From contig CAADSS010000040.1 in NCBI GenBank assembly GCA_900751695.1, positions 1-8,985 on the forward strand: DNA of 8,985 bases, written 5' to 3'. Source of the DNA: an uncultured Collinsella sp. Lineage in GTDB: Bacteria > Actinomycetota > Coriobacteriia > Coriobacteriales > Coriobacteriaceae. A program made the translations under genes and the position numbers. The notes beneath the pieces are model-generated. The model was not told where the DNA came from. It did no database searches and saw only the letters and a program-made list of their open reading frames with translations. Every line of letters begins with the position of its first letter. Position 1 is the stretch's first letter. Positions 1 to 5,898 of the stretch are shown here, one piece after another.

Positions 1-689
1 AGTGTCTTACCAGTACCCGGAGGGCCGACAAGGAGGGCACCGCGCGGCAGCTTGGCGCCGATTTCCTCGTAGCGCTGCGGCTTCTCCAGAAAATCGACGA
101 CCTCCTTGAGGGATTCCTTGGCCTCTTCCTGGCCGGCGACATCCTTAAAGGTCACGCCCACGTCCTTGGAGGCGATCACGCGCGCGCCGGACTTACCCAG
201 TCCGCCGCCGCCAAAACCACCGCCGCCAAAGTTCATCGAAGGACCGTCATCACCCATGGCCTTCTTCATGCGGCGGTTGAGCCACCAGCCGATCAGGAAG
301 AAAATCGCCATGGGAAGGATGAGCGTAAGCAGGTAGTAGGTCATCAAACCCGAGTTTTTATCGGGAACGACCGACTCCAGCGAAGCGCCAGACTCAAGCA
401 CGCGATCGGTAAAGCCCGCATCGTTCGGCACACCGGTCGTCTTATAGGCGATGTTCTCGTCCTCGCCCTTCTTGGTGTAATAAATCGAGTAATCGTCCGT
501 GTTGTACTCGACCTTGTCGACACTCTTCTTATCGAGCGCTTTGACAAACGTCGAGTAATCGGTCTTCGTAATCTGCTGCGTGTGACCGATGTTGGGGAAC
601 AGAACGGTCGAGAGCACGAGGTAGACGACGAAGGCGATGAGCACGTAGAGGATCATATTCCGTCTACGCTTGTTGTCATCCATCTCCAT
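1..689 (-). CDS. ftsH: ATP-dependent zinc metalloprotease FtsH, N-terminal part (cut by window edge)
   Basis: FtsH is a membrane-anchored AAA+ protease that degrades misfolded membrane proteins and some regulators. The 229 residues visible here match the family's N-terminal layout. There is a basic start (DNKRRRN), a first membrane helix at about 12-31, an extracytoplasmic domain at about 32-114, and a second helix at about 116-136 followed by basic residues. A glycine-rich linker (about 154-164) leads to the AAA entry sequence VTFKDVAGQEEAK (179-191) and the Walker A motif GPPGTGKT (222-229). The rest of the AAA domain and the HEXXH zinc site lie beyond base 1. The start was chosen at 689 because GGAG sits 9 nt upstream. 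An in-frame ATG at 704 directly follows a TAG and has no Shine-Dalgarno site, and a third ATG at 683 is less well placed. The gene diverges from the cobO remnant. Identification is firm, the exact start less so. Confidence 0.95.
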   Translation of the reverse strand, partial: MEMDDNKRRRNMILYVLIAFVVYLVLSTVLFPNIGHTQQITKTDYSTFVKALDKKSVDKVEYNTDDYSIYYTKKGEDENIAYKTTGVPNDAGFTDRVLESGASLESVVPDKNSGLMTYYLLTLILPMAIFFLIGWWLNRRMKKAMGDDGPSMNFGGGGFGGGGLGKSGARVIASKDVGVTFKDVAGQEEAKESLKEVVDFLEKPQRYEEIGAKLPRGALLVGPPGTGKT

Positions 690-781
690 CTGCTTGAACT
701 CCATCTACTGGGGTTAATAATGCTTTCTAGAATACCCAACCCGGACGGCGATAAACCGACGCCGGGCACGAAAAGACAGAG

Positions 782-1029
782 ATGGCATCACTGGAAGTCG
801 GCAAGGTTCAAATCTATACGGGCGACGGCAAGGGCAAGACGACGGCTGCGTTGGGGCGCGAGAGGATGTCGAGGAACTGATTGCGATAAAGCCCGCCACC
901 ACGGAGCTCGTGCTCACCGGCCGCGGGCTGCTACCGTTGGCCGACCTTGCGGACTTAGTCACCGAAATGCGCCCCGTCAAACACTACTTCGACGAAGGCC
1001 TCCTAGCCCGCCAAGGCATCGAATACTAG
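782..1029 (+). pseudogene. cobO: Remnant of corrinoid (cob(I)alamin) adenosyltransferase, internally deleted and frameshifted
   Basis: An intact CobO/BtuR protein (about 170-200 residues) transfers adenosyl from ATP to cob(I)alamin or related corrinoids. Here the ATG at 782 opens a convincing N-terminus, MASLEVGKVQIYTGDGKGKT, with the P-loop GDGKGKTT at about residues 14-21. After ALG (to 856) the homology breaks off and this frame ends at TGA 878-880. In another frame, from about 862 to the TAG at 1027-1029, the family's C-terminal end is readable: EDVEELIAIKP, LVLTGRG, ADLVTEMRPVKHYFDEG, then ARQGIEY. About 25 N-terminal and 55 C-terminal residues remain, so roughly 90-110 central residues, including the Walker B region, have been lost by a deletion that also shifted the frame. 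No product of this locus could be active. No strong Shine-Dalgarno site is seen. This remnant accounts for the whole stretch between ftsH and the MATE gene. Confidence 0.85.
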
Positions 1030-1054
1030 CCATTGGGGACGTCCCGAATGGCTA
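1027..1054. repeat. Palindrome spanning the two convergent stop codons; possible bidirectional terminator
   Basis: TAGCCATT (1027-1034) and AATGGCTA (1047-1054) are perfect inverted arms. The core between them contains the self-complementary GGGACGTCCC (1036-1045), and only the 1035/1046 pair is mismatched. The left TAG is the stop of the plus-strand cobO remnant, and the right CTA is the TAG stop of the minus-strand MATE gene. As RNA it would fold almost without a loop. There is no T-run on either side, so intrinsic termination is only a guess. It could also be a small dispersed repeat of the kind built around GGGACGTCCC. Confidence 0.6.
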
Positions 1055-2401
1055 GGCGGTGGCGCGGCCGAGCCAGTTGCCGCTGTGATGGTAGACGGTG
1101 AACATCATGGCGGTGATTACCCAGGTTACGGGGTAAACAAGCAGCAGGTGCTCAAGCGACGGATCGAACGGCATAATCGCAAACACCCAGATCACCCTGA
1201 GCACGACAGTGCCAAAAATCGTGAGCAGCATGGGCTGCAAGCTCACGCCGGCACCGCGAATGGAGCCCGACGCGTTTTCGATAATCGAGAAGATCGCGTA
1301 GAACGGCGCGATGAAATGAAGAATCGTCGTGGTGTACGCCGAAATCGATACATCGTCGACAAACAGACGCGACAACGGACCCGAGAACACCAGCAGCACG
1401 GCAGACAGGCCACCAATGAGCATAAACGACAGCACGAGCGACGTATGGTAGCCCTTGCGCATGCGCTCATAGTTGCGCGCGCCAAAGTTCTGTGCCGAGA
1501 ACGTGGTGATTGACACGCCGAGCGCCTCGGTAACCATCCAGACAATGCCATCTAAGCGGCCCGAAAGACCCCACGCCGTGGTGACATCGGCACCAAACGA
1601 GTTGACCGACACCTGAATCAAAACGTTGGAAATCGAATACGCAGCAGACTGAAAGCCAAGCGGCAGACCACACGAGATCATGCTCTTACAAATGCCAGGA
1701 TCAATGCCGAGTTTGGACAGCGAAAGCCGCCACGCACCCGGTGCGTGCATCATGCGAATCACGATCATCGTGGCGTTGGAGCAAATGGTCAGCGCCACCG
1801 CGATGCCGCAGCCCAGCGCCTCCATATGAAGCACGGCAACAAAGATGACATCCAGCACCGCATTAACAAGGCAGCCGGAAGCGATGATCACAGCAGGCCC
1901 GCGCGTGTCGCCCACGGCGCGCAGCAGTGCCGTTCCCATATTGAGCAGCAGCGCCGCAACCATGGCGGCAAAATAGCAACGAGCATAGGCCACGCCCTCG
2001 GCCAAAAGTTCATGCGGAGTGTTCATAAGTACCAGCATGGGCTCAACGAACACTATGCCAAGAATCGAGAAAACGATACCGCCCACCAGCGCGAGCGTCA
2101 TGGCCGTATGGACCGAACGGCTCAGTCGCTCATCATCGTGCTGACCAAAATACTGACCGGTAATGACCGCGCAGCCGGCGCCGACGCCAACGCAAAAGCC
2201 AATGCAGAGCTCGGTGAGCACCATCGTAGCTTGAATGCCACCTAGCGCGAGCTTGCCGCCAAACTGACCGACGATATAGGTACCGATAAGCGTGTAGGCC
2301 TGCTGAAAAAACGAACTAAAAAAGATGGGAACGCACAGCGAAAGCAGCTGCTGCCAAATAACACCCTGCGTTACATCGATAGCCGTAGATTTCTTAGCCA
2401 C
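1052..2401 (-). CDS. MATE family multidrug/metabolite efflux transporter
   Basis: This is a membrane antiporter of the MATE (MatE/NorM/DinF) superfamily, which exports organic cations or drugs in exchange for Na+ or H+. The 449-residue length is typical. The sequence is hydrophobic throughout, with about 12 membrane segments in two similar halves. The N-terminal hallmark is VTQGVIWQQLLSLCVPIFF, followed by QQAYTLIGTYIVGQFGG. GVGAGCAVITGQYFGQ and the later SITTFSAQNFGARNYERMRKG occupy the matching loop positions of the two halves. The start was placed at GTG 2401 because GGGGAGG lies a few bases upstream. The in-frame TTG at 2434 has no ribosome site. The substrate cannot be read from sequence. 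The gene is monocistronic or follows the methyltransferase gene by 125 bp, and it ends head-on against the cobO remnant. Confidence 0.93.
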   Translation of the reverse strand: MAKKSTAIDVTQGVIWQQLLSLCVPIFFSSFFQQAYTLIGTYIVGQFGGKLALGGIQATMVLTELCIGFCVGVGAGCAVITGQYFGQHDDERLSRSVHTAMTLALVGGIVFSILGIVFVEPMLVLMNTPHELLAEGVAYARCYFAAMVAALLLNMGTALLRAVGDTRGPAVIIASGCLVNAVLDVIFVAVLHMEALGCGIAVALTICSNATMIVIRMMHAPGAWRLSLSKLGIDPGICKSMISCGLPLGFQSAAYSISNVLIQVSVNSFGADVTTAWGLSGRLDGIVWMVTEALGVSITTFSAQNFGARNYERMRKGYHTSLVLSFMLIGGLSAVLLVFSGPLSRLFVDDVSISAYTTTILHFIAPFYAIFSIIENASGSIRGAGVSLQPMLLTIFGTVVLRVIWVFAIMPFDPSLEHLLLVYPVTWVITAMMFTVYHHSGNWLGRATA

Positions 2402-2450
2402 ACGCCCTCCCCAAAAGCGTACGTCAACCGACAAAACAGTAATTAAAGAC

Positions 2451-2470
2451 CTAAGCTAATAGCAGCTTAG
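2451..2470 (-). terminator. Small hairpin downstream of the methyltransferase gene, weak terminator candidate
   Basis: The perfect 7-bp arms CTAAGCT and AGCTTAG enclose a 6-nt loop. Read on the minus strand, the hairpin lies 57 nt after the methyltransferase stop and is followed by GTCTTTAATT, a poor T-tract. It could end that transcript before the MATE gene. The rest of the interval 2402-2526 shows no other convincing signal. Confidence 0.35.
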
Positions 2471-2526
2471 CACCGACCGACGTCGACCGAAACACCCCGA
2501 GTCAGAGCCCGGTGCAAACTATCTGC

Positions 2527-3441
2527 CTAGTGATACAGCCCCGGCTGGTAGTGATACTCGTTGCTCACGTGCGGGCACAGCTGCCAAAAGGCGACGGCGC
2601 TCGCCGCGGCAACGTTGAGTGAATCGACCCCGTGCGCCATCGGAATGCGCACGGCCCGGTCGCAGCCCGCGATGGTCTTGGCGCCCAAGCCGGCACCCTC
2701 GGTGCCCATAAAGATCGCCAGGCGATCAACCTCCTGCAGCGCAGGATCGTCCAGCGAAACGGAGTCGTCCGTCAGCGCCATCGCAGCGCACGAAAAACCG
2801 GCTTCGTGCAGTGCCGCCAGGCCATCGTGCGGCCACACACGAGCCTCGCTGCCAATACGCGTCCACGGCACCTGAAACACCGTGCCCATGCTCACGCGGG
2901 CCGAGCGACGGTACAGCGGGTCGCAGCACGTCGGACTGACCAAAATACCGTCGACATTGAGCGCGGCGGCCGAGCGGAAAATCGCACCCACATTCGTGTG
3001 GTCGACAATACCCTCGAGCACGCACACGCGCACCGGGCGCTCCCCCGCCGCCTCGACGACGCCACCCAAGAACTCATCAACCGGAATCTGCCGCGGGCGA
3101 CGAAACGCCGCGAGCGCACCGCGCGTCACGTTAAAGCCCGTCAGCTGCTCCATGAGTTCCATGGAAGCCACGAACACAGGAACCGGACCTGCGCCCTCGC
3201 GCACAACCAGGCGCTCAAACAGCGGCATCATCTGGTCGAGCCAGCGTTCGCCCAAAAGAAAGCTCACCGGCTCGTATCCGGCACGCACCGCGCGCTCAAT
3301 AACCTTGGCACTCTCGGCGATAAAGATGCCCTTTTGCGGCTCTAGCACGCAGCGCAGCTCACGCTCGGTCAGTCGCACGTAGGCATCGAGCCGCTCGTCC
3401 TCGAGCGAATCAATTCGCAGAACCTCAACGGCATCAGTCAT
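2527..3441 (-). CDS. SpoU/TrmH-family RNA 2'-O-methyltransferase
   Basis: Members of this SPOUT family methylate ribose 2'-OH groups in rRNA or tRNA using S-adenosylmethionine bound in a trefoil knot. From the chosen start (304 residues), about 140 residues of N-terminal substrate-binding domain precede the three SpoU motifs. Motif 1 is NVGAIFRSAA (150-159, with the catalytic-type Arg), motif 2 is IFMGTEGAGL (243-252) and motif 3 is IPMAHGVDSLNVAAASA (266-282). The layout resembles the RlmB/TsnR-like 23S rRNA enzymes, but the exact target nucleotide cannot be assigned. The start at ATG 3441 (MTDAVEVL) is preferred because GGGCAGG lies just upstream. An upstream in-frame ATG at 3474 lacks a ribosome site and would add a Cys-rich stretch unlike the family. 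It lies 109 bp downstream of folA, with a hairpin between them. Confidence 0.9.
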   Translation of the reverse strand: MTDAVEVLRIDSLEDERLDAYVRLTERELRCVLEPQKGIFIAESAKVIERAVRAGYEPVSFLLGERWLDQMMPLFERLVVREGAGPVPVFVASMELMEQLTGFNVTRGALAAFRRPRQIPVDEFLGGVVEAAGERPVRVCVLEGIVDHTNVGAIFRSAAALNVDGILVSPTCCDPLYRRSARVSMGTVFQVPWTRIGSEARVWPHDGLAALHEAGFSCAAMALTDDSVSLDDPALQEVDRLAIFMGTEGAGLGAKTIAGCDRAVRIPMAHGVDSLNVAAASAVAFWQLCPHVSNEYHYQPGLYH

Positions 3442-3487
3442 AGCAGCCTGCCCGCACCCTTCTTTACAGCACATCTATACCAAACGA

Positions 3488-3506
3488 GGCGACGCTAAGC
3501 GCCGCC
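3488..3506 (-). terminator. Hairpin between folA and the methyltransferase gene
   Basis: GGCGACGC (3488-3495) and GCGCCGCC (3499-3506) form an 8-bp stem with a 3-nt loop. In minus-strand RNA the one imperfect pair becomes a G-U wobble, which favours the minus strand. It is followed there by TCGTTTGG, a weak T-tract, so it may only attenuate transcription between thyA-folA and the next gene. Confidence 0.4.
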
Positions 3507-3550
3507 CCATACATTCAATCAACCCGATAATACCGTTCACGCCAGGCGAT

Positions 3551-4069
3551 TTACGCCTCAACGCGACGATACGTCACGAACTCATAATCGACACCCTCGT
3601 CGCCCTCGCCCGAGGCAATCGTGGCAACACCGCCACGCCACGCAATCTCCCACGCGGGATCGGCGTCCAAATCGGGAAAGTACGTGTCCACGGGATGGAC
3701 GCAGCGGTTATGCGTGACCTCGGCCTCGGCGCAATACGGCAAAAACTGCCGATACACCTCGCCGCCACCGATCACCCAGGCAACGGGCTCATCGGCAACC
3801 GCGGCGAGCGCCTCGTCGATGCTATGCACCACGTCGACGCCCTCGACAGCAAAATCCTCGTCGCGGGTAAGCACGATATTGCGACGGTTCTTGAGTGGAC
3901 GCCCACCGGGAAAACTCAGCAGCGTCTTGCGTCCCATGATAACCGGGCAGCCCTTGGTGCAGGCCACAAAATGGCGCATATCGGCGCGATTGGACACCAC
4001 CATGTCGCCCTCGCACCCAATGCCCCAATCGTCACACACGGCGACGATAGCAGATAGCTTACACGTCAT
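3551..4069 (-). CDS. folA: Dihydrofolate reductase
   Basis: It reduces dihydrofolate to tetrahydrofolate with NADPH, regenerating the cofactor that ThyA oxidises. The 172-residue length is normal. Visible motifs are the N-terminal strand LSAIVAVCDDWGIG (5-18), the substrate Asp in RADMRHF (D30, equivalent to E. coli D27), the cofactor motif VIMGRKT (43-49), the RRNIVLTR strand (62-69) and VIGGGEVYRQF (99-109). The usual Pro-Trp after the Met20-loop is Val-Val here (24-25), as in a number of anaerobe enzymes. The start at ATG 4069 is preferred because AGGTGG lies 5 nt upstream and overlaps the thyA stop codon. A GTG at 4078 has no such site. It is translated right behind thyA, and the two genes very likely share an mRNA. 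Confidence is high. Confidence 0.95.
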   Translation of the reverse strand: MTCKLSAIVAVCDDWGIGCEGDMVVSNRADMRHFVACTKGCPVIMGRKTLLSFPGGRPLKNRRNIVLTRDEDFAVEGVDVVHSIDEALAAVADEPVAWVIGGGEVYRQFLPYCAEAEVTHNRCVHPVDTYFPDLDADPAWEIAWRGGVATIASGEGDEGVDYEFVTYRRVEA

Positions 4070-4078
4070 GAGCACCAC

Positions 4079-4927
4079 CTACACCGCAATGGGAATGTTC
4101 TTGACCTGCGGGCCGTGCTCATAGCCCTCGACGATCAGGTCATCGGTCGTAAACGCATAGAAGTCATGCACATCGGGGTTGAGCGTTACCTTGGGTGCCG
4201 CAAACTGCGGACGCTCGATAAGCTCGCGGACGATATCGACATGACGATCATAGATATGGGCGTCGGCGATCACGTGCAGCAGCTCACCGGGAATCATATC
4301 GACCGACTGCGCGACCATCATCAGCAAAATGGCGTACTGGCACACGTTCCAGTTGTTCGCGGCCAAAATGTCCTGGCTGCGCTGGTTGAGAATCATGTTG
4401 AGCGTCGGCTTGTCGTCCTGAGGACGCTGCGTCACGTTATAGGTCACGCTATAGGCGCACGGATAAAGGTGCATCTCGGACAGATCGCTAAACACGTACG
4501 TATTGGTCATAATGCGGCGACTATACGGCGTGTGCTTAAGGTCGTACAGCACACGGTCCATCTGGTCGAAGTCGCCCTCGGCGTAATGGCTCTTCTGACC
4601 AATCTGATAGCCGTAGGCTTTACCGATGGAACCGGTCTCATCGGCCCACTCATCCCAGATATGGCTGTTGAGATCATGCACGTTATTGGACTTCTTTTGA
4701 TAGATCCACAGAATCTCGTCCATGGCAGACTTAAGCGCCGTACGACGCAGGGTGAGCGCGGGGAACTCCTCGCGCAGGTCGTAGCGCGCCGTAACGCCAA
4801 AGTTTTTAATGGTATAGGCAGGGGTGCCGTCCTCCCACACCGGACGGACCTTTTGGCCCTCGGTGGTGGTGCCATGGTCCAGAATGTCGCGGCACATGGA
4901 TACAAACTGTTGATCAGCTTTGCTCAT
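4079..4927 (-). CDS. thyA: Thymidylate synthase (ThyA type)
   Basis: It methylates dUMP to dTMP with 5,10-methylenetetrahydrofolate, releasing dihydrofolate for the adjacent FolA. The protein has 282 residues. Key sites are the phosphate-binding RRIM (137-140), the catalytic Cys in LYPCAYS (C157), NQRSQD (181-186), the dUMP-binding Asn region NNWNVCQYA (191-199) and DAHIYDRH (222-229). LYPCAYS differs from the E. coli PPCH motif and matches the clostridial-type branch with MSKAD at its start and WEDGTPA (31-37). The start at ATG 4927 follows AGGAGG by 4 nt. The frame stays open upstream to about 5497, but that part runs antisense through the DUF134 gene and is not coding. The gene heads the thyA-folA unit, and a likely -10 box (TACAAT) lies just upstream. 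Confidence 0.96.
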   Translation of the reverse strand: MSKADQQFVSMCRDILDHGTTTEGQKVRPVWEDGTPAYTIKNFGVTARYDLREEFPALTLRRTALKSAMDEILWIYQKKSNNVHDLNSHIWDEWADETGSIGKAYGYQIGQKSHYAEGDFDQMDRVLYDLKHTPYSRRIMTNTYVFSDLSEMHLYPCAYSVTYNVTQRPQDDKPTLNMILNQRSQDILAANNWNVCQYAILLMMVAQSVDMIPGELLHVIADAHIYDRHVDIVRELIERPQFAAPKVTLNPDVHDFYAFTTDDLIVEGYEHGPQVKNIPIAV

Positions 4928-4961
4928 TGACCCTCCTGTCAGTCGCCTACAAGCGAGATTC

Positions 4962-4967
4962 ATTGTA
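4962..4967 (-). promoter_or_regulatory. Putative -10 box of thyA-folA
   Basis: Minus-strand TACAAT matches the sigma-70 consensus at 5 of 6 positions and lies 34 nt from the thyA ATG, leaving a short leader of about 28 nt. No good -35 box is seen at 16-18 bp upstream, so the call is tentative. The nearest copy of the divergent gene's palindrome (5011-5030) is about 45 bp upstream of it. Confidence 0.35.
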
Positions 4968-5010
4968 GCCCAGGCGCACGCGGCCCCACAGCCCAAACAT
5001 AAGCCCTCAT

Positions 5011-5030
5011 TTTCTGACATATGCCAGAAA
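5011..5030. promoter_or_regulatory. Upstream operator-like palindrome (copy 1)
   Basis: TTTCTG, a central CATATG and CAGAAA form a 20-bp inverted repeat with a single mismatched pair. Its core (TGACATATGCCA) matches copy 2 at 5068-5079 at 11 of 12 positions. It lies between the divergent thyA and DUF134-NifX genes, just upstream of the putative -35 of the latter. It is probably a binding site for a dimeric regulator, plausibly the DUF134 protein itself, which is an inference from proximity. Confidence 0.55.
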
Positions 5031-5034
5031 TTCC

Positions 5035-5062
5035 TTGCGCAAATCCGCACGTTCGCTATTCT
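5035..5062 (+). promoter_or_regulatory. Putative promoter of the DUF134-NifX gene
   Basis: A weak -35 (TTGCGC, 5035-5040) and a -10 (TATTCT, 5057-5062) are separated by 16 bp. Transcription would then start near 5069, inside operator copy 2, with copy 1 immediately upstream of the -35. Both boxes are poor matches, so the placement is tentative. The TTGACA at 5067-5072 is too close to the ATG to serve as a -35. Confidence 0.3.
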
Positions 5063-5067
5063 ATTGT

Positions 5068-5079
5068 TGACATATGTCA
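5068..5079. promoter_or_regulatory. Upstream operator-like palindrome (copy 2)
   Basis: TGACATATGTCA is a perfect 12-bp palindrome that ends 14 bp before the start codon and just upstream of the GGAGAG ribosome site. Its centre is 53 bp from that of copy 1, close to five helical turns. Binding here would block the likely transcription start, which suggests autorepression. Confidence 0.55.
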
Positions 5080-5093
5080 GATTTGGAGAGTGT

Positions 5094-5858
5094 ATGGCAG
5101 GAAGACGAGAAAAATTACGCCGCGTTGGGATCATCCCCGAATACCGCGGCTTTACCCCCGACGGCCTTGCCAGTGGAGACGCCATCGACATGACGATCGA
5201 CGAACTCGAGGTGCTGCGCCTGTGCGACCTGGAAGGCCTTAACCAAGAGGCAGTCGCACAGCAGATGGGCATCGCGCGCGCCACGGTGGCGGCTATTTGC
5301 AGCCGAGCACATCGTAAGGTGGCAAACGCGCTGGTCAACGGGCGAGCGCTCAGTATCGAGGGCGGCAATATCGCATACTCCCCCATCACCACGACAACGG
5401 CCGCATGGCCAGCAAAGGAGGTCAGCACCATGAGGGTGGCAACGACGTACGACAACGGCAACATCTTTATGCACTTTGGCCGCAGCGAACAGTTCAAGAT
5501 CTACGACATCCAGGATGGCAAGGTGCTCAACGAGCAGGTCGTAGGCACCGGCGGCACCGGTCACGGCGCCCTAGCGGGTCTGCTCGCCAACGGCGGCGTG
5601 GACGCGCTCATCTGCGGCGGTATCGGCGGTGGCGCTATCAACGCGCTTGCACAAGCCGGCATCACGGTATACGCAGGTGCCCAGGGCAACTGCGACACTT
5701 GCGTCGAGGCACTTATCGCCGGCACGCTCGCACAGAACGGCGAGGCCACCTGCGACTGCCATGGACATGATCACGAGCACATCCACGAGCATGGCGAGTC
5801 CTGCGGCTGCCACGGTCACCACGACCATGACGGGCACGAAGGCTGCGGCTGTCACTAG
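5094..5858 (+). CDS. DUF134 DNA-binding domain fused to NifX/NifB-type cofactor-binding domain
   Basis: This is a 254-residue two-domain protein. Residues 1-90 are a DUF134 (UPF0251) domain, a predicted helix-turn-helix of sigma-70 region-4 type: MAGRREKLRRVGIIPEYRGF, then TIDELEVLRLCDLEG and the helix pair QEAVAQQMGIARATVAAICSR (51-71). Residues 113-212 match the dinitrogenase iron-molybdenum cofactor family (NifX/NifB C-terminal, NafY): MRVATTYDNGNIFMHFG, then GGVDALICGGIGGGAINAL and AGAQGNCDTCVEALI. Such domains bind Fe-S or Mo-Fe cofactors. The tail, residues 220-254, holds 6 Cys and 12 His in 35 residues. The start at ATG 5094 follows GGAG by 5 nt. No nif genes are nearby, so nitrogen fixation is not implied. 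It is likely a metal- or cluster-responsive autoregulator or a metal carrier. An internal in-frame ATG at 5430 has a near-perfect ribosome site and could give the second domain alone. Confidence 0.9.
   Translation: MAGRREKLRRVGIIPEYRGFTPDGLASGDAIDMTIDELEVLRLCDLEGLNQEAVAQQMGIARATVAAICSRAHRKVANALVNGRALSIEGGNIAYSPITTTTAAWPAKEVSTMRVATTYDNGNIFMHFGRSEQFKIYDIQDGKVLNEQVVGTGGTGHGALAGLLANGGVDALICGGIGGGAINALAQAGITVYAGAQGNCDTCVEALIAGTLAQNGEATCDCHGHDHEHIHEHGESCGCHGHHDHDGHEGCGCH
5414..5432 (+). promoter_or_regulatory. Internal ribosome binding site and in-frame ATG at the domain boundary
   Basis: AAAGGAGGT (5414-5422) is almost fully complementary to the 16S rRNA anti-Shine-Dalgarno end and lies 7 nt before ATG 5430, codon 113 of the DUF134-NifX gene and in frame. 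It is stronger than the site at the gene's own start. Starting here would give a 142-residue NifX-type protein with the metal-binding tail and no DNA-binding domain. The encoded residues (AKEVSTM) lie in a linker, so the match is not forced by a conserved domain. Confidence 0.5.
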
Positions 5859-5898
5859 CGGCAAGCACCTCGTCGAGAACGCGCTTCCACGCGTGCGA

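Noticed and set aside
740..766. GC-rich inverted repeat between ftsH and the cobO remnant
   Set aside because: The arms (CCCGG/CCGGG or CGGCG/CGCCG) pair only in mutually exclusive 5-bp stems. It lies between two divergent starts and is probably chance in GC-rich DNA.
582..1055. Plus-strand open frame across the ftsH start and the cobO remnant
   Set aside because: It is antisense to ftsH for its first part, then reads the cobO remnant in the wrong frame. The composition is Arg/His-rich, as expected of a shadow frame.
2632..3345. Plus-strand open frame opposite the SpoU methyltransferase gene
   Set aside because: Arg/His/Ala-rich shadow with no domain. The minus strand carries all three SpoU motifs.
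5067..5072. TTGACA as a -35 box
   Set aside because: A matching -10 would fall about 17 bp on, over the ribosome site and start codon. The hexamer is better explained as part of the TGACATATGTCA palindrome.
4928..5497. Upstream extension of the thyA reading frame on the minus strand
   Set aside because: It runs antisense through the DUF134 domain and has no ThyA homology. A strong AGGAGG sits right before the ATG at 4927, where the family sequence begins.
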